A stretch of 64,000 nt of DNA from Lepisosteus oculatus. Taxonomy: Eukaryota; Chordata; Actinopteri; Semionotiformes; Lepisosteidae. The notes under the pieces were generated by a model that saw only the letters and a program-made list of their open reading frames with translations, was not told where the DNA came from and searched no databases. Positions 1 through 13,500 of this stretch are shown piece after piece (the first letter of the stretch is position 1; each line of letters opens with the position of its first letter). Where the stretch lies: the NCBI RefSeq assembly GCF_040954835.1, contig NC_090712.1:3977284-4041283 (forward strand). Direction: 5' to 3'. The position numbers and the translations under genes were made by a program.

Positions 1-363
1 AGAAATTTGATGTCCACTTTGTACTGTCACTGTTGAGTGGATAAAAAAGCACCCGTGCAATGATGTTAAATATGTGACTAAGGCCCACAGGGTTCTCAGA
101 TTGCACCGTTATTTTCCTGCAAATCACCGCTTGAAAAGCTCCCACACCTATAGATTCCCAGTAATCAGGGACAGAACTACCACAGAGCAAACTAGATCAC
201 AAATTACAAGCGCAAGCAGTCCCATCACCAAGACCAGGGTCCACGGTCAGTCTCACCTCTGACCCGCACTGTCACGAGTCAGTTTCTTCTGTGTGTATGC
301 TCTTCTGATCAGAAACAAACAAAAAATATTGTCTTCCTGAGAGATGGCTGATCTGCTTTTCAG

Positions 364-389
364 TGGTGGTGGTGGTGGTGGTGGTGGTT
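364..389 (+). repeat. (GGT)n microsatellite
   Basis: About eight uninterrupted TGG/GGT units. It lies in the region left of the last visible tpcn3 exon, presumably in the next intron. No exon of domain II could be recognised in 1-1533. Confidence 0.8.
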
Positions 390-965
390 CAAATCCCTTT
401 TCTACCAAAGCTCAATAATTACTGGCAGCTTGTGTTGAGTACAAGCAGGGGATCTTCAGCGCACGGAGACACCACTGACCCTTCAAGAGCTGGGGTCAGA
501 ACTCGCAGTTCGTACTGCGGGAAGTTTTAGCTTAAGCGGGGCTTTCTTGTCCAAAAGCACGTGTTTTACAGACTTCCCAGAGGAAACTAATCCAGATATA
601 AAAGACAAAATGTGCTGTGAAAAAATCTTGTACTGCATCTGGAATGACAGGAGCTGGAACTGAAGAATACTATGCATGCATTATAGTGTGGTATAACCTT
701 ACCAGTAAAACAAAAACATTTCTGTGCTTCTCAAAGTTGATTGTCAGTGTTTGTGGAGAATAAGAACTCGTAGTAAAGAGGAACCACTGTAGTAACCATA
801 GGGAATTTGGTGTGCCCTGAAGACTGATAAGATAAAATGCCTTTAATGGGAAAACCAATTATGTTGCAAGTGTGAAAAAATGGAAGGAGACAGCAATTCT
901 TACAGGACTATGCCAGGTACTCAATAAGTACCAAAATGCTCACCCTATATAGAATATCAAAATAT

Positions 966-1400
966 TCACCCGCTCACCCTGCGGTCCATGTGGGTCCTAA
1001 TGCCCCAGGATAGTGACGGGGACACTAAACTGTAAACAGGCGCCGTGCTTCAGATGAGACGTAAAACCAAGGTCCTGACTCTCTGTGGTCATTAAAAATC
1101 CCAAGGCATTTCTCGAAAAGAGTAGGGGTGTAACCCCGCCATCCTGGCCAAATTTCCCATTGGCCTTTACCAATCATGGCCTCCTAATAATCCCAATCTC
1201 TGAACTGGCTTCATAACTCTGCTCTCCTCCCCACCGAGAGCGGGTGTGTGCTCAGTGTTCTGGCGCGCTATGGCTGCCATCGCATCATCCAGGTGGAGCT
1301 GCACATTGGTGGTGGTGGAGGGGATCCCCATTACCTGTAAAGCGCTTTGAGTGGAGTGTCCAGAAAAGTGTTATATAAGTGTAAGCAATTATCATTGTTA
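966..1400 (+). repeat. Interspersed retroelement, family A, long copy
   Basis: Family A is recognised by five copies in this window that share a 3' end: a GGTGGTGG block, then CCATTACCTGTAAAGCGCTTTGAGT, then an AGAAAAG…TATATAAGTGTAAGCAATTAT tail. The body contains GGCCTTTACCAATCATGGCC. Copies are cut at different 5' points but share one 3' end, the pattern of LINE or LINE-mobilised SINE copies. The other copies are near 8885, 18192, 41383 (reverse) and 53325. Confidence 0.7.
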
Positions 1401-1533
1401 GTTATTTTTAAAATACAGACATGTGGTAAGATTCCCGAATTTGCAGAAATCATTTGAGAAAAACTGTCGATAATTCTACTTTCCCAACAAGCTTATTGTG
1501 TGCTTGCACTAGGCTGAAACGTTTTATACTCAC

Positions 1534-4500
1534 ATGACTTCAGAGCGAAGTTGACTGTGGTAGCCACTAAAGCTGCAATGATGATGATTGTGTCAAACCT
1601 GTGGGAGGAAAGCCCAATTAATTAGCTATAGCTTCAACCTGACATCTGCACGTAGGCTCTTGGACTTTGTAAACAGAGCAATATTAGTCTTTGTGTGGAA
1701 TTTGCCATTTCTGAGCTTGTAAAGGAATGTGACTATGGACCAACCCTGCAGGAGCTGTGCAAAAGGGACAATATACAGATGCCCAGGAAGTCGGATTCTT
1801 TGTGGAAGTTTAAATTGTTGATGCTTCAGTGTTTCACTGTTCATGCCAATGAAGAGTGTCTTCCTCAATTATAAAGTCATATACATAAACAAAGGCCCTG
1901 TGAAAGACAATGGAAAGCTGGTGTGTACATACACAGGTAACTTAAATTATCCTTACCCTGTCTGACCACATGTGAGCTTGCCACCAAATGTGGGGTGAAA
2001 AACATAACAACAAATTGTCTGTTTTGGTTTACACTTGCTCATATTTTCAAGTCTTATGCCCTCCAGCAGTCCAGCCTGCTACATGTCTGAAAGACTGCCC
2101 TCCTGTGGCAGGGAAGCCGGCCAGGGGGCACTCAGTCGGCGTGGCAGTCGGCCTTTCTCACCAGTTCCAGAACTTGTGCCTCGAGAAAAAGGACCGCGGG
2201 TCGTAGGTGTACAGCTTCAGCAGGATCTCCAGCATGTACAGCACCAGGAAGGCCCACTCCGCATTGGAGATCAATGGGTTTTCCTCATCCAGGCCAATGA
2301 AGACGGCGTTCACCACAATGATGAAGTCGTACACGTAGACAAAGGCCCTGCGAAAGACGAGGGGGAGCTGGTGTGTACAGATACAGGGAACTTCGATCAT
2401 CCCCCAAACATACCGCTAACAGCACTAGTGCTGCACTCAGCTGAATCAAGGCTTCCTTGATGTTTAAATACAGATACAAATTCTGTTTTATATTGACATG
2501 AAACCTTTACACCACACAGCTTTTAAATAAAAAATACTTTTACAGCTTTTTACTGCACTTGCTTTTTGCTTTTTATATCGGCTCTCTCTGTGAACACATG
2601 GTGAATGCAAAGTCTGATTACAGCACATGCCACATATTTCCTCTACCAGTATAATACACATTCCACTTCCATTGATAAATATAGGTTCTACAAATACTTA
2701 ATCACAGAAGTCACTCATACATGGTTTCCATATTGATTACCAGTCTTCCCAACCATGGGAAATCTTTGTTCAAATGTGGTTCTGCTGACAATTGTTTTTT
2801 TTAAATGCCCAGCTTCTCCACCCATTCATGACCGTGTTGTTGTCTGGCCTCCCTCATGCATCAGCCTCACACACCAGTATCTCTCCACCCAGCTAGACCT
2901 TCACTTGGGTATTTTATTAAGAGCACGTGCACAGGCCTTCAGTGTTCTCTCTGAAGTACATTTATTTCTTTGTCTTTTTTTTATTTGTTCTGTGGTGTAA
3001 TTGCAAAGTATTTTATCACTTTCAAATGTTGAATTATAATTCACCTTATTCCATTGTAAATTTGAATAGAATAATCCTCGAGTTAAGTTTCCTGGAAAAT
3101 AGCAATACAACTGTAAAAAAAAAACAAGTTAAAGGCAGCCATTACCATACTTTAAAAAGCTGGACGTCAGTATGATCTGGGCTAAACGAGCCGACAGGAT
3201 GGAAGCAATGTTGTAGCCCCAAACCACTTCATCCAGCAGACAGTGAACTCTCGGACACAATCCGTTCAAAATGAATCGACTATCAAGCGCCGTTAAGTGC
3301 AGGGAGTGGCTGTTGAGAGACAGAGGCAGTTCTAGGGAACAGGATGCTTACTTGTGCTGCACCATTTGGCAGACGAGCCTGCTGGGCTGGCTGTTGTACA
3401 GATGAGGGAACCAGGTCTGCAGGGGGTGAATGTGGGACTTCAGAGTAATAATCTGAATGTTGAGGAGGTCAGCCAGCTGAAGGAAGGCCACTTTCCCTGG
3501 GGAAAAAAAATCAATAACTGATCTGCTGTGACTGACTCCCATACAACACAGATCCCAGAAGTATCTGCAGTATCTAAAGGAAAATCAAATGAACATTTTT
3601 TAAGTCATAAACAAATATGGATAATCTATCTGCCTATTTTCTGAGGGGGGAGGGGGGGTTGTCATTTCTATGTTTCCAATACTGTTAGGTCCTATTTACT
3701 AAACGAGTATATTCTGAACATAATGTGGACAGAAATACTCCAAACCACTGAAAGTGCTGTAATTACCCATTACAACAAAATGTTGAGTCACAGCAGCAGA
3801 ATGACCACATTCTTCCGAATTTATCTTGTTTCATATATTATTAATATCTTGGTAGCATAACAACATTGCTAAACATATTTTTTTAAACAAGCCACAGATA
3901 TTTTAATGCAAGTCTGTGCGCATTAATACATTTCCTTTGGGTCAGGTACTGTATCTCCAGAAGAAGATACTTCATAGAGTAGTTCAAGTAGGGAGCTGCG
4001 TCAGCAGGCGTAGGCTGCAAAGGAACAAGTGAAGGTTTATTCCCTGCTGAAAAGAGAAGAAACACAATGTTTCAGCTGTGGAGCCTTCTTCGGCTGTGAG
4101 AAAGAGAGGAAAGTCAGCAGCTGATAAAGCAGGGGAGAACAAAAGCCTGGGAGTGGAGAGGAGGTGGGAGCAGGGGGGAGACAGAGTGGACACTCAGGTG
4201 GTGCGGAGTTGAGAGATGTGAACAGAGGTGTGAAGTCACAACCTGCAAATTAATAGAGAGGATTAGAAGGAAACGAGTCTGTCGTTGAGAGACGGGGGAA
4301 GGTGTGATCCTAGTTTCTATTTCCCACTGTGTGGACCCTGCTCTCTGGCTTATTAAGACGGCCAGATTCAGCAGATCTCATGCAATTGATTTTTTTAATA
4401 ATCTGAAACTACAGTAGATGATGCAGTGAAAATATGCATGTACAGGGGTGAAGGTGCTGAGAGCAGGAATGTGACCGTGTGCAGCAGGTTCTTCAGCTGT

Positions 4501-7500
4501 TATTGAGCTGCTGCAGTGCTGGGGCGCCGCTCGCGATGTGGGCCCGCGGGGTAAAAGACACACCTATAAAGCCTTTCTTGTCCTCGTCGCAGACGCTCCA
4601 CAGGAGCTCGCGGTGGGAGTTGCTGATGTCGGGCTGGACAAGGCGGACCAGCTGGTTCCAGTGCGACTGGCAGACGACCGGCTCCCCGCCGTGCTTCACC
4701 TGCAGGATGCGGAAAGCTTCCACCATCTTGTGCCTCTTCGCTCTCACCAGATTCTTCATTTCTTCCTGGAACAAACGCACGCACCTTGTCCAACCACGAA
4801 TCTGATCCGTCCTTACAGTTACCAGCAGGAGAGGCGGTCACACCAGACCACATGCCTTCGACCTTTCTCCCAGACTTTTCTATCCTCTTATATACTTGAT
4901 CCATCTGCGTTTCTGCTTTAATTGTTGTGTGCACATTACTGGCTGGGTTGCTGAGTATTGATCGAGCTTCAACTTCTGTACTTTTGAAAATGACAATGAG
5001 TTTGAAATCCACCACAGTGAACGTCCAGTGAAGTTTAACATTCGGACAATGAAGGAACATACAATTAAGTTTACATTTATTTTGATCCCTGAAACTAAAC
5101 ATATAAAGATATTTTTTGCAAAATTAATACTAACTGTATTATCTAGCTCTTTTGAGAAAGCACCAAAGTGCAGCCCCCACCGGGGTAACATGGGGAAGCC
5201 CCACTTCACAGCAGACGAGGTAGAGGAGTAGCTCCTTCATACATTTGATTAAAGGGGGAACTTCGAGACAGATTAGCCGCACAAGCACGAGTGGAATTAA
5301 GCCTTGACACGGAGGTGAACGCCCGTCTTTCTGAAGACTTCTATAGGATCTTTAAGTCAAGTAGTCAAGACCCCAGTTTAACATCTCACTTATCATCTCA
5401 GTATACCCCCTCCTACACCACAGTGTTTCCTGTCACCACTGAGGCACTGGAAATTCTGCCCCAGAGGCAACAGCGCCATTGACAGGTCAAACATCATCAC
5501 TTGCAGCAGCAACCTGGTTTTCCATAAAGTACTGTACTCGTCTCAGTACGTACCAGGCCCAGCCTCGTTAATCTTCTAAAATGCAACGAGAGGCAACAAG
5601 GTGGTAATGCTGCTGTTGACACCGAAGTAAACGACCTGAAACTATGTCTCTACCAAACAATTTTGTCAGTTTTAATAACAGCTTTAATTTAATTCAGCTA
5701 TGTTCACAAATTCAGTCTGTCACATCATCTAGATATCTGCTTGGTCTGCTTCTAAGGAATTTCTGCTATTCTCTAAAAAATTAAAAACAGGTTAAAAACT
5801 GTTCAATTGAGCTAAAGAAGAGAACAAATACTATAGATACTATTATACTAATTTTCCAGTGGCTTAATTGTCATAGACATTAAAAAATAATTATGTGAAC
5901 AGAAAACGAAACTGCCTATCTGAATATCCATTGTCATAGAAGATCAAGAACAGCATGGCCTGGAGCTGGCTTACCTTCAGGTGCTTCCTGTAGTTATTGT
6001 AGACAACAGCCAGGAACACGTACATGAAGATATAGGTGTTGATCAGGATATACAAAATGAAGAACAAGGCAAAAAAGAAGCTGGAGTTGTAGGCCGGCAT
6101 CCTTGAAAAGAAAACAAAATGAGAATAAAGATGCATGTGAATTCTGGAAAGGTGAGCGCTGTCCTGTATGATTTTTGTATCATTATTGATGTTCCTTGCA
6201 CTCATGGGTGCTATGGATGACACAAGTGCTTGACATCACCTGTTTCCCCTTCATGTGTTTAGGGAGGGAAGATTGCTTGCAGGTTTCAGACGCTTCTAAA
6301 TGCAGAAGTAGGACACCATTCCCGAAAGAGCACTTTCAAGCCCTGCCCACTTTGACTTAAAGACATTAAGGCAGTGTGGCATGGGAATTCGGAAAAATGT
6401 GTAACTTTACCAAAGACATTGAAGGGCATCCTGCACCCATGATATGAAGTCTCTTTCCTCCTTATCACTGAAATTATTCACCATCACAATTCCATTAATA
6501 CCGTATAATTAAACAAATGTTGAACACACACGGGATGAGAACATCTTTGATTTATAATCATTCAGAATTTTGATGATCTCCTGGGAGCTCACTCCAGTAA
6601 AATAGGATCATGCCAGTCTTGAAGTCTTTTTTTCATGCTGATTTGAAAGCCTGCTGCCAAGCTTACAAGGAAAGCATCAAGTACTGTCTTCTCTAAAGAT
6701 GACATTATTTTGGCACACATAATGCAGCACAAACACATATGATTATGAATCTCTAACTCACATGACATCAGGGCTGTTGGCAGTAGTTACCAACACATAC
6801 AACTCAAACACAATATCCAGGTAGCTGGTGAAGTATGGAGTGCCTTCATTCGTCACAAGTTTTCTGCCAAGAAAGAAATAAAATTGTACTCTTGCCTGAC
6901 ATTTTCATTTTGAGCAGCTCTCAAACTGACAGTTTTGCTCGTTTATCGAACTTACATTGTGTGCTGCTCAGAGGCAGTTCAACACTCTAATTCTAATGTG
7001 AGAATTACAACTAATTCAAGTGTTTACAATTTGACACATTCTTTGCAGCGCATCATGCAACACTGAAAAATGCACAAAAATGAAAAGGTTAGTCTGATTT
7101 TAGAGTAGATTGAAGTACAGCATACAAAATAAAATACTGCACAATAAAAGGACGATTTTACATTGTACACAATGGTTTAGACTAAATTGTTACAAAAAAA
7201 GAATATTTGTTTCAGGACAATTCAGTCTAAAGACCTTCTTCGGCTACTTGGAAGGATCTCAACAGTGTCTGAACTCCCCAGAAAAAAAAGTTTATCAATC
7301 TTGTGAACAACATAAAAACCCAATTTGACTTTTTTAACTAAAAAGAAAGATAGACAGCCGGCATGCAGATAGGAGGTAAATACCGAGCTCACACTTGCCT
7401 TTTTCCAAACAGTTTGAGTGCCATAAGGGAGAATATCAGTATACTGAATATAAACAGCAGAAACACATACAGTATTTCTGGCAGTGTGTTTCGAATGCTC

Positions 7501-10500
7501 CTAAATGCCCTTCGAACCTGCAGGAAAACAAAGCACCCAAGATTATATCCAACACTGCATGAACTGCTCTTTGATAACCAAACAGCAGGGGAGACACAGG
7601 CAACACTCTGGGTTTTCTATGTGCTATCCTGCTAAAACACTTGTACTGCTCAAGTGAATATCCAGTGCCGGGTTGGAAGAAACTGGTTTGCAGTTTTGAT
7701 AAATACTTCTACTGAACCTTCAACGTCATCTTAAATCATCACTAGTTGTCCTTCCCTTACTATAAGACTACTTAAGGGTAAAATGACCAGCAAATTTAGA
7801 GGATGATTTTAAGAGGACAGATTTAATGCAAAGGTCTTACAGCATATTCCTTAGGTTTTCATGAAAAGGCTGCATGCTTTGCAACATTGCTCTTTGACTA
7901 ATGAGGCCTACATTGTTGCCTTCTATGTAAAACACATGTAACAATGTCTGAACAAAGGAAAGGTCACCTGACGGCCCTCTGTAATGTTGACCAGGAACAG
8001 AGGCCGAAGCACTCTTGACCAACGAACTCCATAGTAGCCAAATGCCTTCATGGATCCATATATCAACATGTCCACCAAGGTCAACTGAGGAGAACAACCA
8101 GAAAGGAGCCACATAAACAGTTTCTCTAAGCATAATTCTTAACAGATGGGGAGCAAAATAAACCAAGTAAAAAAACACTTGGAGTGAATCTCTGTATCAT
8201 TCTGGTACTGTACATACAAATAGAGCATATCAGCCTGCCCTGTGAGATAAGTAGTAATGAATCTGAGATGGCTGGTTCGAAGCATTCATGACTGATTGAA
8301 GGGCAAAAAATGTCTCCATTCTAAGAAACAGAAATCTAGGTTTCATTTTAGTTATCAGTTCACAGCAGCTGAGCTCCTGTTTATATCCTGTGCCATATTT
8401 CAACAATGAGAGATCAGACTTTCCTAATTCTTTTAAAACAAATAATATTAGGGACTTTATGTCCCCCACACATGTTCAACTACCTCTTTGCAAACATGCA
8501 ATTACTTTAGTACCCACTCCAGTCAAATCAAGTTATGCTGTTAATGGCATAAGTGACCTGCATACAAAACTGAAATAAAGGTTGAAGAAAGTTTGTGAAA
8601 GGAGATTTCACTCTACTAGAAGACTATACATCTCTATCCAACTACCCAATCTAACCAAAACCCCCATCTTGTCAGCAATGGATTAGGTGCTAAAATGGGG
8701 ATCGTGTCTGCATATACTAGTCACTGTCAGCGTAAGTGTAAATCCACCTTCTGAATTCTTCTTTCAATGCAGATTCAAGGTTTTACTGGATCATGTTGGT
8801 AAGCAGGCTTTTAAAACATTGTAGAACTGTTTTAATGCTCAACCCCAAATCTCAACAAATGAATGGTTAAAATGTGCCGTTCTTTGGAAATCCCAGGGCT
8901 TTTCTCGAAAAAAGTAGAGGGGTTACCCTGATGTCCTGGCCGAATTTCCCATTGGCCTTTACCAATCATGGCCTCCTAATAATCCCCATCTCTGAACTGG
9001 CTTCATCACTCTTTTCTGCTCCCCACTGAGAGCTGGTATGTGGGGAGTGGCTGCCTTCGCATCAGCCAGCTGTACACTGGGGGTGGAGGGGAGTTCTCAT
9101 TACCTGTAAAGCGCTTTGAGTCTAGTGTCCAGAATGTTATATACGTGTAAGGAATTATTATTAAATAATCTCTAACATTTGAGATGCTTCCATACGGTGG
9201 TAATATCTACATTTTCTACAAAAGCTAAGTCAATATAAACAATCTATAAAATGGCTTTATCAACACCCAAGAACGCATTGCTAATACCTCAATTTCATAG
9301 CTTTGCTCTCTTTGAAAAGTCAGAAATGTCAGGACTTACCAATATGATGAGCACAACGCAAATGTTCTTTGTGTCTTTCCAGAACTTCTGCCATGGAATG
9401 ACCTTGGCGAAGTGAACAAGACGGCCGGTGAAGACCGCCAGACAGATGAGTTCTGCCAAGAATGTAGCCTGGAACCAAAAAAAAAGGCGAGAGGAACTTT
9501 AGCATGCAAAAGCTTGAAAAGGCAGCTTCTTGAATCACACGGCGTAATTCACATTGTAAGCAGGGCAAGAGACAGTGTGGCCTGTCACCAGTTTGACTTG
9601 CTGGACTGTGAAGGTGTGCAACATTTCCAAACTAAGAAGATCAGAAAACATGCGACAAGATCAATAAAAGAAACATATTGTAAAACGGGAGGGAATGTAA
9701 AACGTAGCAGAACGTAGAAGGACAGAGCAGCTGAAAATGGGCACACAGGTGAGAAAGGGATATCAAGGGGAGAGCTGGATAAAGTGGAAATCATCAACGA
9801 ATGATGAGGATTTAAAAAGACATAAGTCTATCATTGGGAAATCCAAAGTTACAAGATAATTATATTCCTTCTACCTTGCTTTCTCCCCCTCACATCTAAA
9901 GAGGCTCAACAGCCAAACACTTGTTTCTTCTTTCTACTTTTCAGCGGAGAACCTTTATCTTGTTTCTTTGCTTCGAGGGCACTGTGATGCAGCTCCCCAC
10001 TCAAACCTGCAGAATTATTAAGCCCATTCCACCGTTACACTCACATTTAGTTACCCTTTAACATGCACGGCTAATGACAACATACCAGTTCTGTAGGTCA
10101 ATTACTTTCTAAGGAACATCGTGCTCCTGACCGCTGCGATGCTTACCCACAAAGGTAAGGGGATCAAAGCTGGGTCTTCAAACACGGCAAGCGCAAGATC
10201 CAGAATGATGAAGAAGTATGTGACCAAGAGCATGCCCCAGTGATTGTAGAGATTGTACAGTCTGGGAGAGAAGAGGCACATTCACCTTCATGTACATCGC
10301 TTGCTTAGAGTATATTAAGCAGAAGGCATTGTAACAAGCAGTAGAGATGGCATACATTTTTGTATCTTTTCTAGAGCGTTAAGTCCTAGGACACATCTCA
10401 GAAACACTGAGGCCTGACAAATAATGAATTGCAATGTGTACCACGCCTATTTTATTGTCCTGCCATTTCAAAAGCTGAGTTTCACTTTGTCCTGATTGTC

Positions 10501-13500
10501 CCCTCTCTCTGCCTGCATTCTCGGTAAGATGCCCCATCAGAAAGCAGCGATCTAGGTGAGCAGCAAGATGCTTGAGGAGGCCTGAGCTGCATGCACACTG
10601 TGCTGCGCGCCTCCACTGTTTGTCTCTTGGGGTGAGGGGGAGGGGGAGGGGGTGTACACTGCGGTGGATTTCCTGCTTGTGCTCAGCCGACAAACAGCTC
10701 TGGAATAACGGAGCGCCACAGTGACGATCCTACCGAGTGAAGGAAAGCTTCTGTCTGGCTTCCACACAGGCTAAAAATAGGAAGCCGTGTGCTGGCAAAA
10801 TAACTTTAACACTTGGATTCCCTCACGTTCTGAGCAGATAATCTCTCCCTGCTGTCCTGTCAGCAGGGGGACCACAGGCAAACTGGCCAACTGCATATAA
10901 TACCAAACCTGTATTAACAGACATTAAAAGGTCATTCCACTAGCTCTGAATGATTTAATTATAACCCAGAACTGATAAAGTGGTACTATTATCACTGGCT
11001 CTTAAGACATTTTCTACTAGTTAATAGCGTTCAAATAACACTGCCATGTGTGAAACTTCAGAATTGTAAATTTAAAAACTTGCCGAGTTTGTTTTACAAG
11101 GGAAACGACCAGTTATCCTTGCAAACAGGTAAACTCTCATGAATTTGTTGCCTGTTCATTTGATCCCTTTATAAAGATCAAACTAAAATATATATTTTGT
11201 TACAGAACAATTTTTTTCTTCCTTTAAAACTGTGCTTAATAGGGTGAATCCAGAACAAGCACAATGATAGACTGAATACTTCTCCAGCACATTAAGGGTT
11301 TTGAGAAATATGAATTATGAATTAGCTGGTGGCACTGTCACCCTAATTTCTTAATCTGCTCATACACTCGGAGCTGACTGTAGCCAGCACATTTCGATGG
11401 AAGGACAAGGAAAGAATTTAATAATTATCTCACATGGCACGGTTGTGAAAACCTACAGGTTCAATGTCAGAAGCATCCAATACGTAGGAGAGGCAGTGTT
11501 TATATGCGATTGCTTCAGTCAAATGCACAACCATGGAAGGGCAGACAGGCAGAGCTGTCTTAGGCACCCACAGGTCATGTGGAGCTGTGAAATGATAAGG
11601 CAGCTCATTCCGATATTAAATGCTCACCTGATGCCCTGCGGTGTCTTCTCGAAGCAGACATTCCGGTTGTACTGAGCGTCCGAGACATAGGCAGCAGCCA
11701 ACTGGAGCTCCTGCCATTGCAGAGACACAAACAGTCTGAGCGCAAGTGACCAAAACCTTGGACATTCAGGATAAGCAATAAAGGGGGGGGGGGGGAGAAC
11801 ACACTTTATGTGGATAAAAACGGACAACGCCAGACATGCAAAATGACCCCCGCAGAGCTGGGATTGGCAAAACCACAGCCTGGGAGTGCAGCACACAGGA
11901 AACCCGACAGAGTCACTGAGGGTAGAGGTGTTCAGTGCGACTCGTCTCAGCCCTGACAGCCGGAGGTTAACTCTGTTGAGACGTCACCTGGCCCTGCATG
12001 GGATTTCCTCACCAGCTCTGCTACATGAGGGATACATGAGGCTGTACTTTCTAAAGCCTGAAAAAGCTGCCCACCCTCTATTTCAAGATGTACGAGTGCG
12101 CAGACCTGGCTGCAGCCTATGTATCTGACTTTTCTCATGGCTGTGTTCCAGTGGCAGATGGATGGAGGAACACCACAACACTGCTTTCTCAATTAAATTG
12201 GTGATTTACTGGCGTGGAAATGTGACTGCAGTCATTTATAGCCGTACCTTAAGAAAAATTACATTTAAATTTGAATGGTTTTTATGCAGTTTTCCCATCT
12301 TATTATCATGCAATTACTGTCATTTCTCCATTTTTTCATGCTTTGTTAAACATGCTGGTACTTTACAATAGTCTAATGATATTCTGGCTTCACTTAATGC
12401 CATCAACCTGTTGTAATTCGTTTTTTTTCTAAAGCGTTCATCTAAAAAAAAATCTTCATCAGCAGATAAATATTAACCAATGACTCACAGTGAGATGGAA
12501 TTTGGTTTTATAGTAATAGGTCTAACTGACACCATCAGTGAGTAGATGGGCATACAAGACTATTCATTAACCTGAAGGAATGCATAATTGTATTAATTGC
12601 CCTTTTTTGTAAGTCTTTCTACTTTTCAGTAGACAGCATATTTAGAGAAAACCATGCAGATTAAATTAAATGGTTTAGCGCAGTGTATTACTGTGTGAAC
12701 TACGACAGGAAGCTATACCGTATCTTTTGCTTTCTTGTGGCTGTTGAACAGGAAAAGGAAATGGTCAACCACATCATGTCTTAATCTCACCACGATATGA
12801 GAGCAGAGTTTTCTGTTACCTCTATAAAGTGGATCAAGGTTCTATAATTCTGATCCTGGACAGCCACAGCCTGCAGGTTCTAACTATTACACTTACAATT
12901 AAGCAGAAATATTGCAATTAACAGAGCAGACTTCAAGTATTGTAGGGAGGCACAGTGATTAGCATTGCTGCCTCAATTCCTGGTGAGCTATCTGTGTGAC
13001 GTTTTAAGACAAACTGGTATGTTAACTGGCATCTGGGAAAACTGGCTCTTGTGTGACTGTGTGTGCTTTTGTCTGTGTGTGGCCTGCAATAGACTGACAT
13101 CCTGCCCAAGGCGTATCCAGCCCTCTGACCATTGCATGCTGGGATAGACTCCAGCTCCCCCGTGACCCTGTACTGGATAAAGTGGTTAAAAAAAGAAAAT
13201 AAAGGTAAATAGACAAGTATTGTAAACCTTATCTTGATTCCATCGTTGATACATTATAACTTTTTAACACTTAACGTGACTACAATTATGAGTGCTAACC
13301 ATATAAAAACAATTTAACAATATTTACCTTACAAATCAGTGAGTAGTCTTGATTTACATATAATGTGCTGTGTGTCCACTGTGTGTGAGTACATGTTGTA
13401 CATACAGGACTAACTAATGGCAGGCGACTACTATATAGACTACTACAGTATATAAAGAGGAACAGAGGAAAGATGGCTAGTATTACAATACTGATAACTG

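Noticed and set aside
1-1533. Further tpcn3 exons of domain II (S4, pore)
   Set aside because: No segment with an S4-like arginine pattern and splice sites could be found on the minus strand; most of 966-1400 is a repeat.
2035-2460. 141-codon plus-strand open frame
   Set aside because: Antisense shadow of tpcn3 exon 11 (2162-2347).
4500-5102. 200-codon minus-strand open frame
   Set aside because: It overlaps tpcn3 exon 9 (4564-4765) in another frame and runs into introns on both sides; the in-frame exon explains the coding signal.
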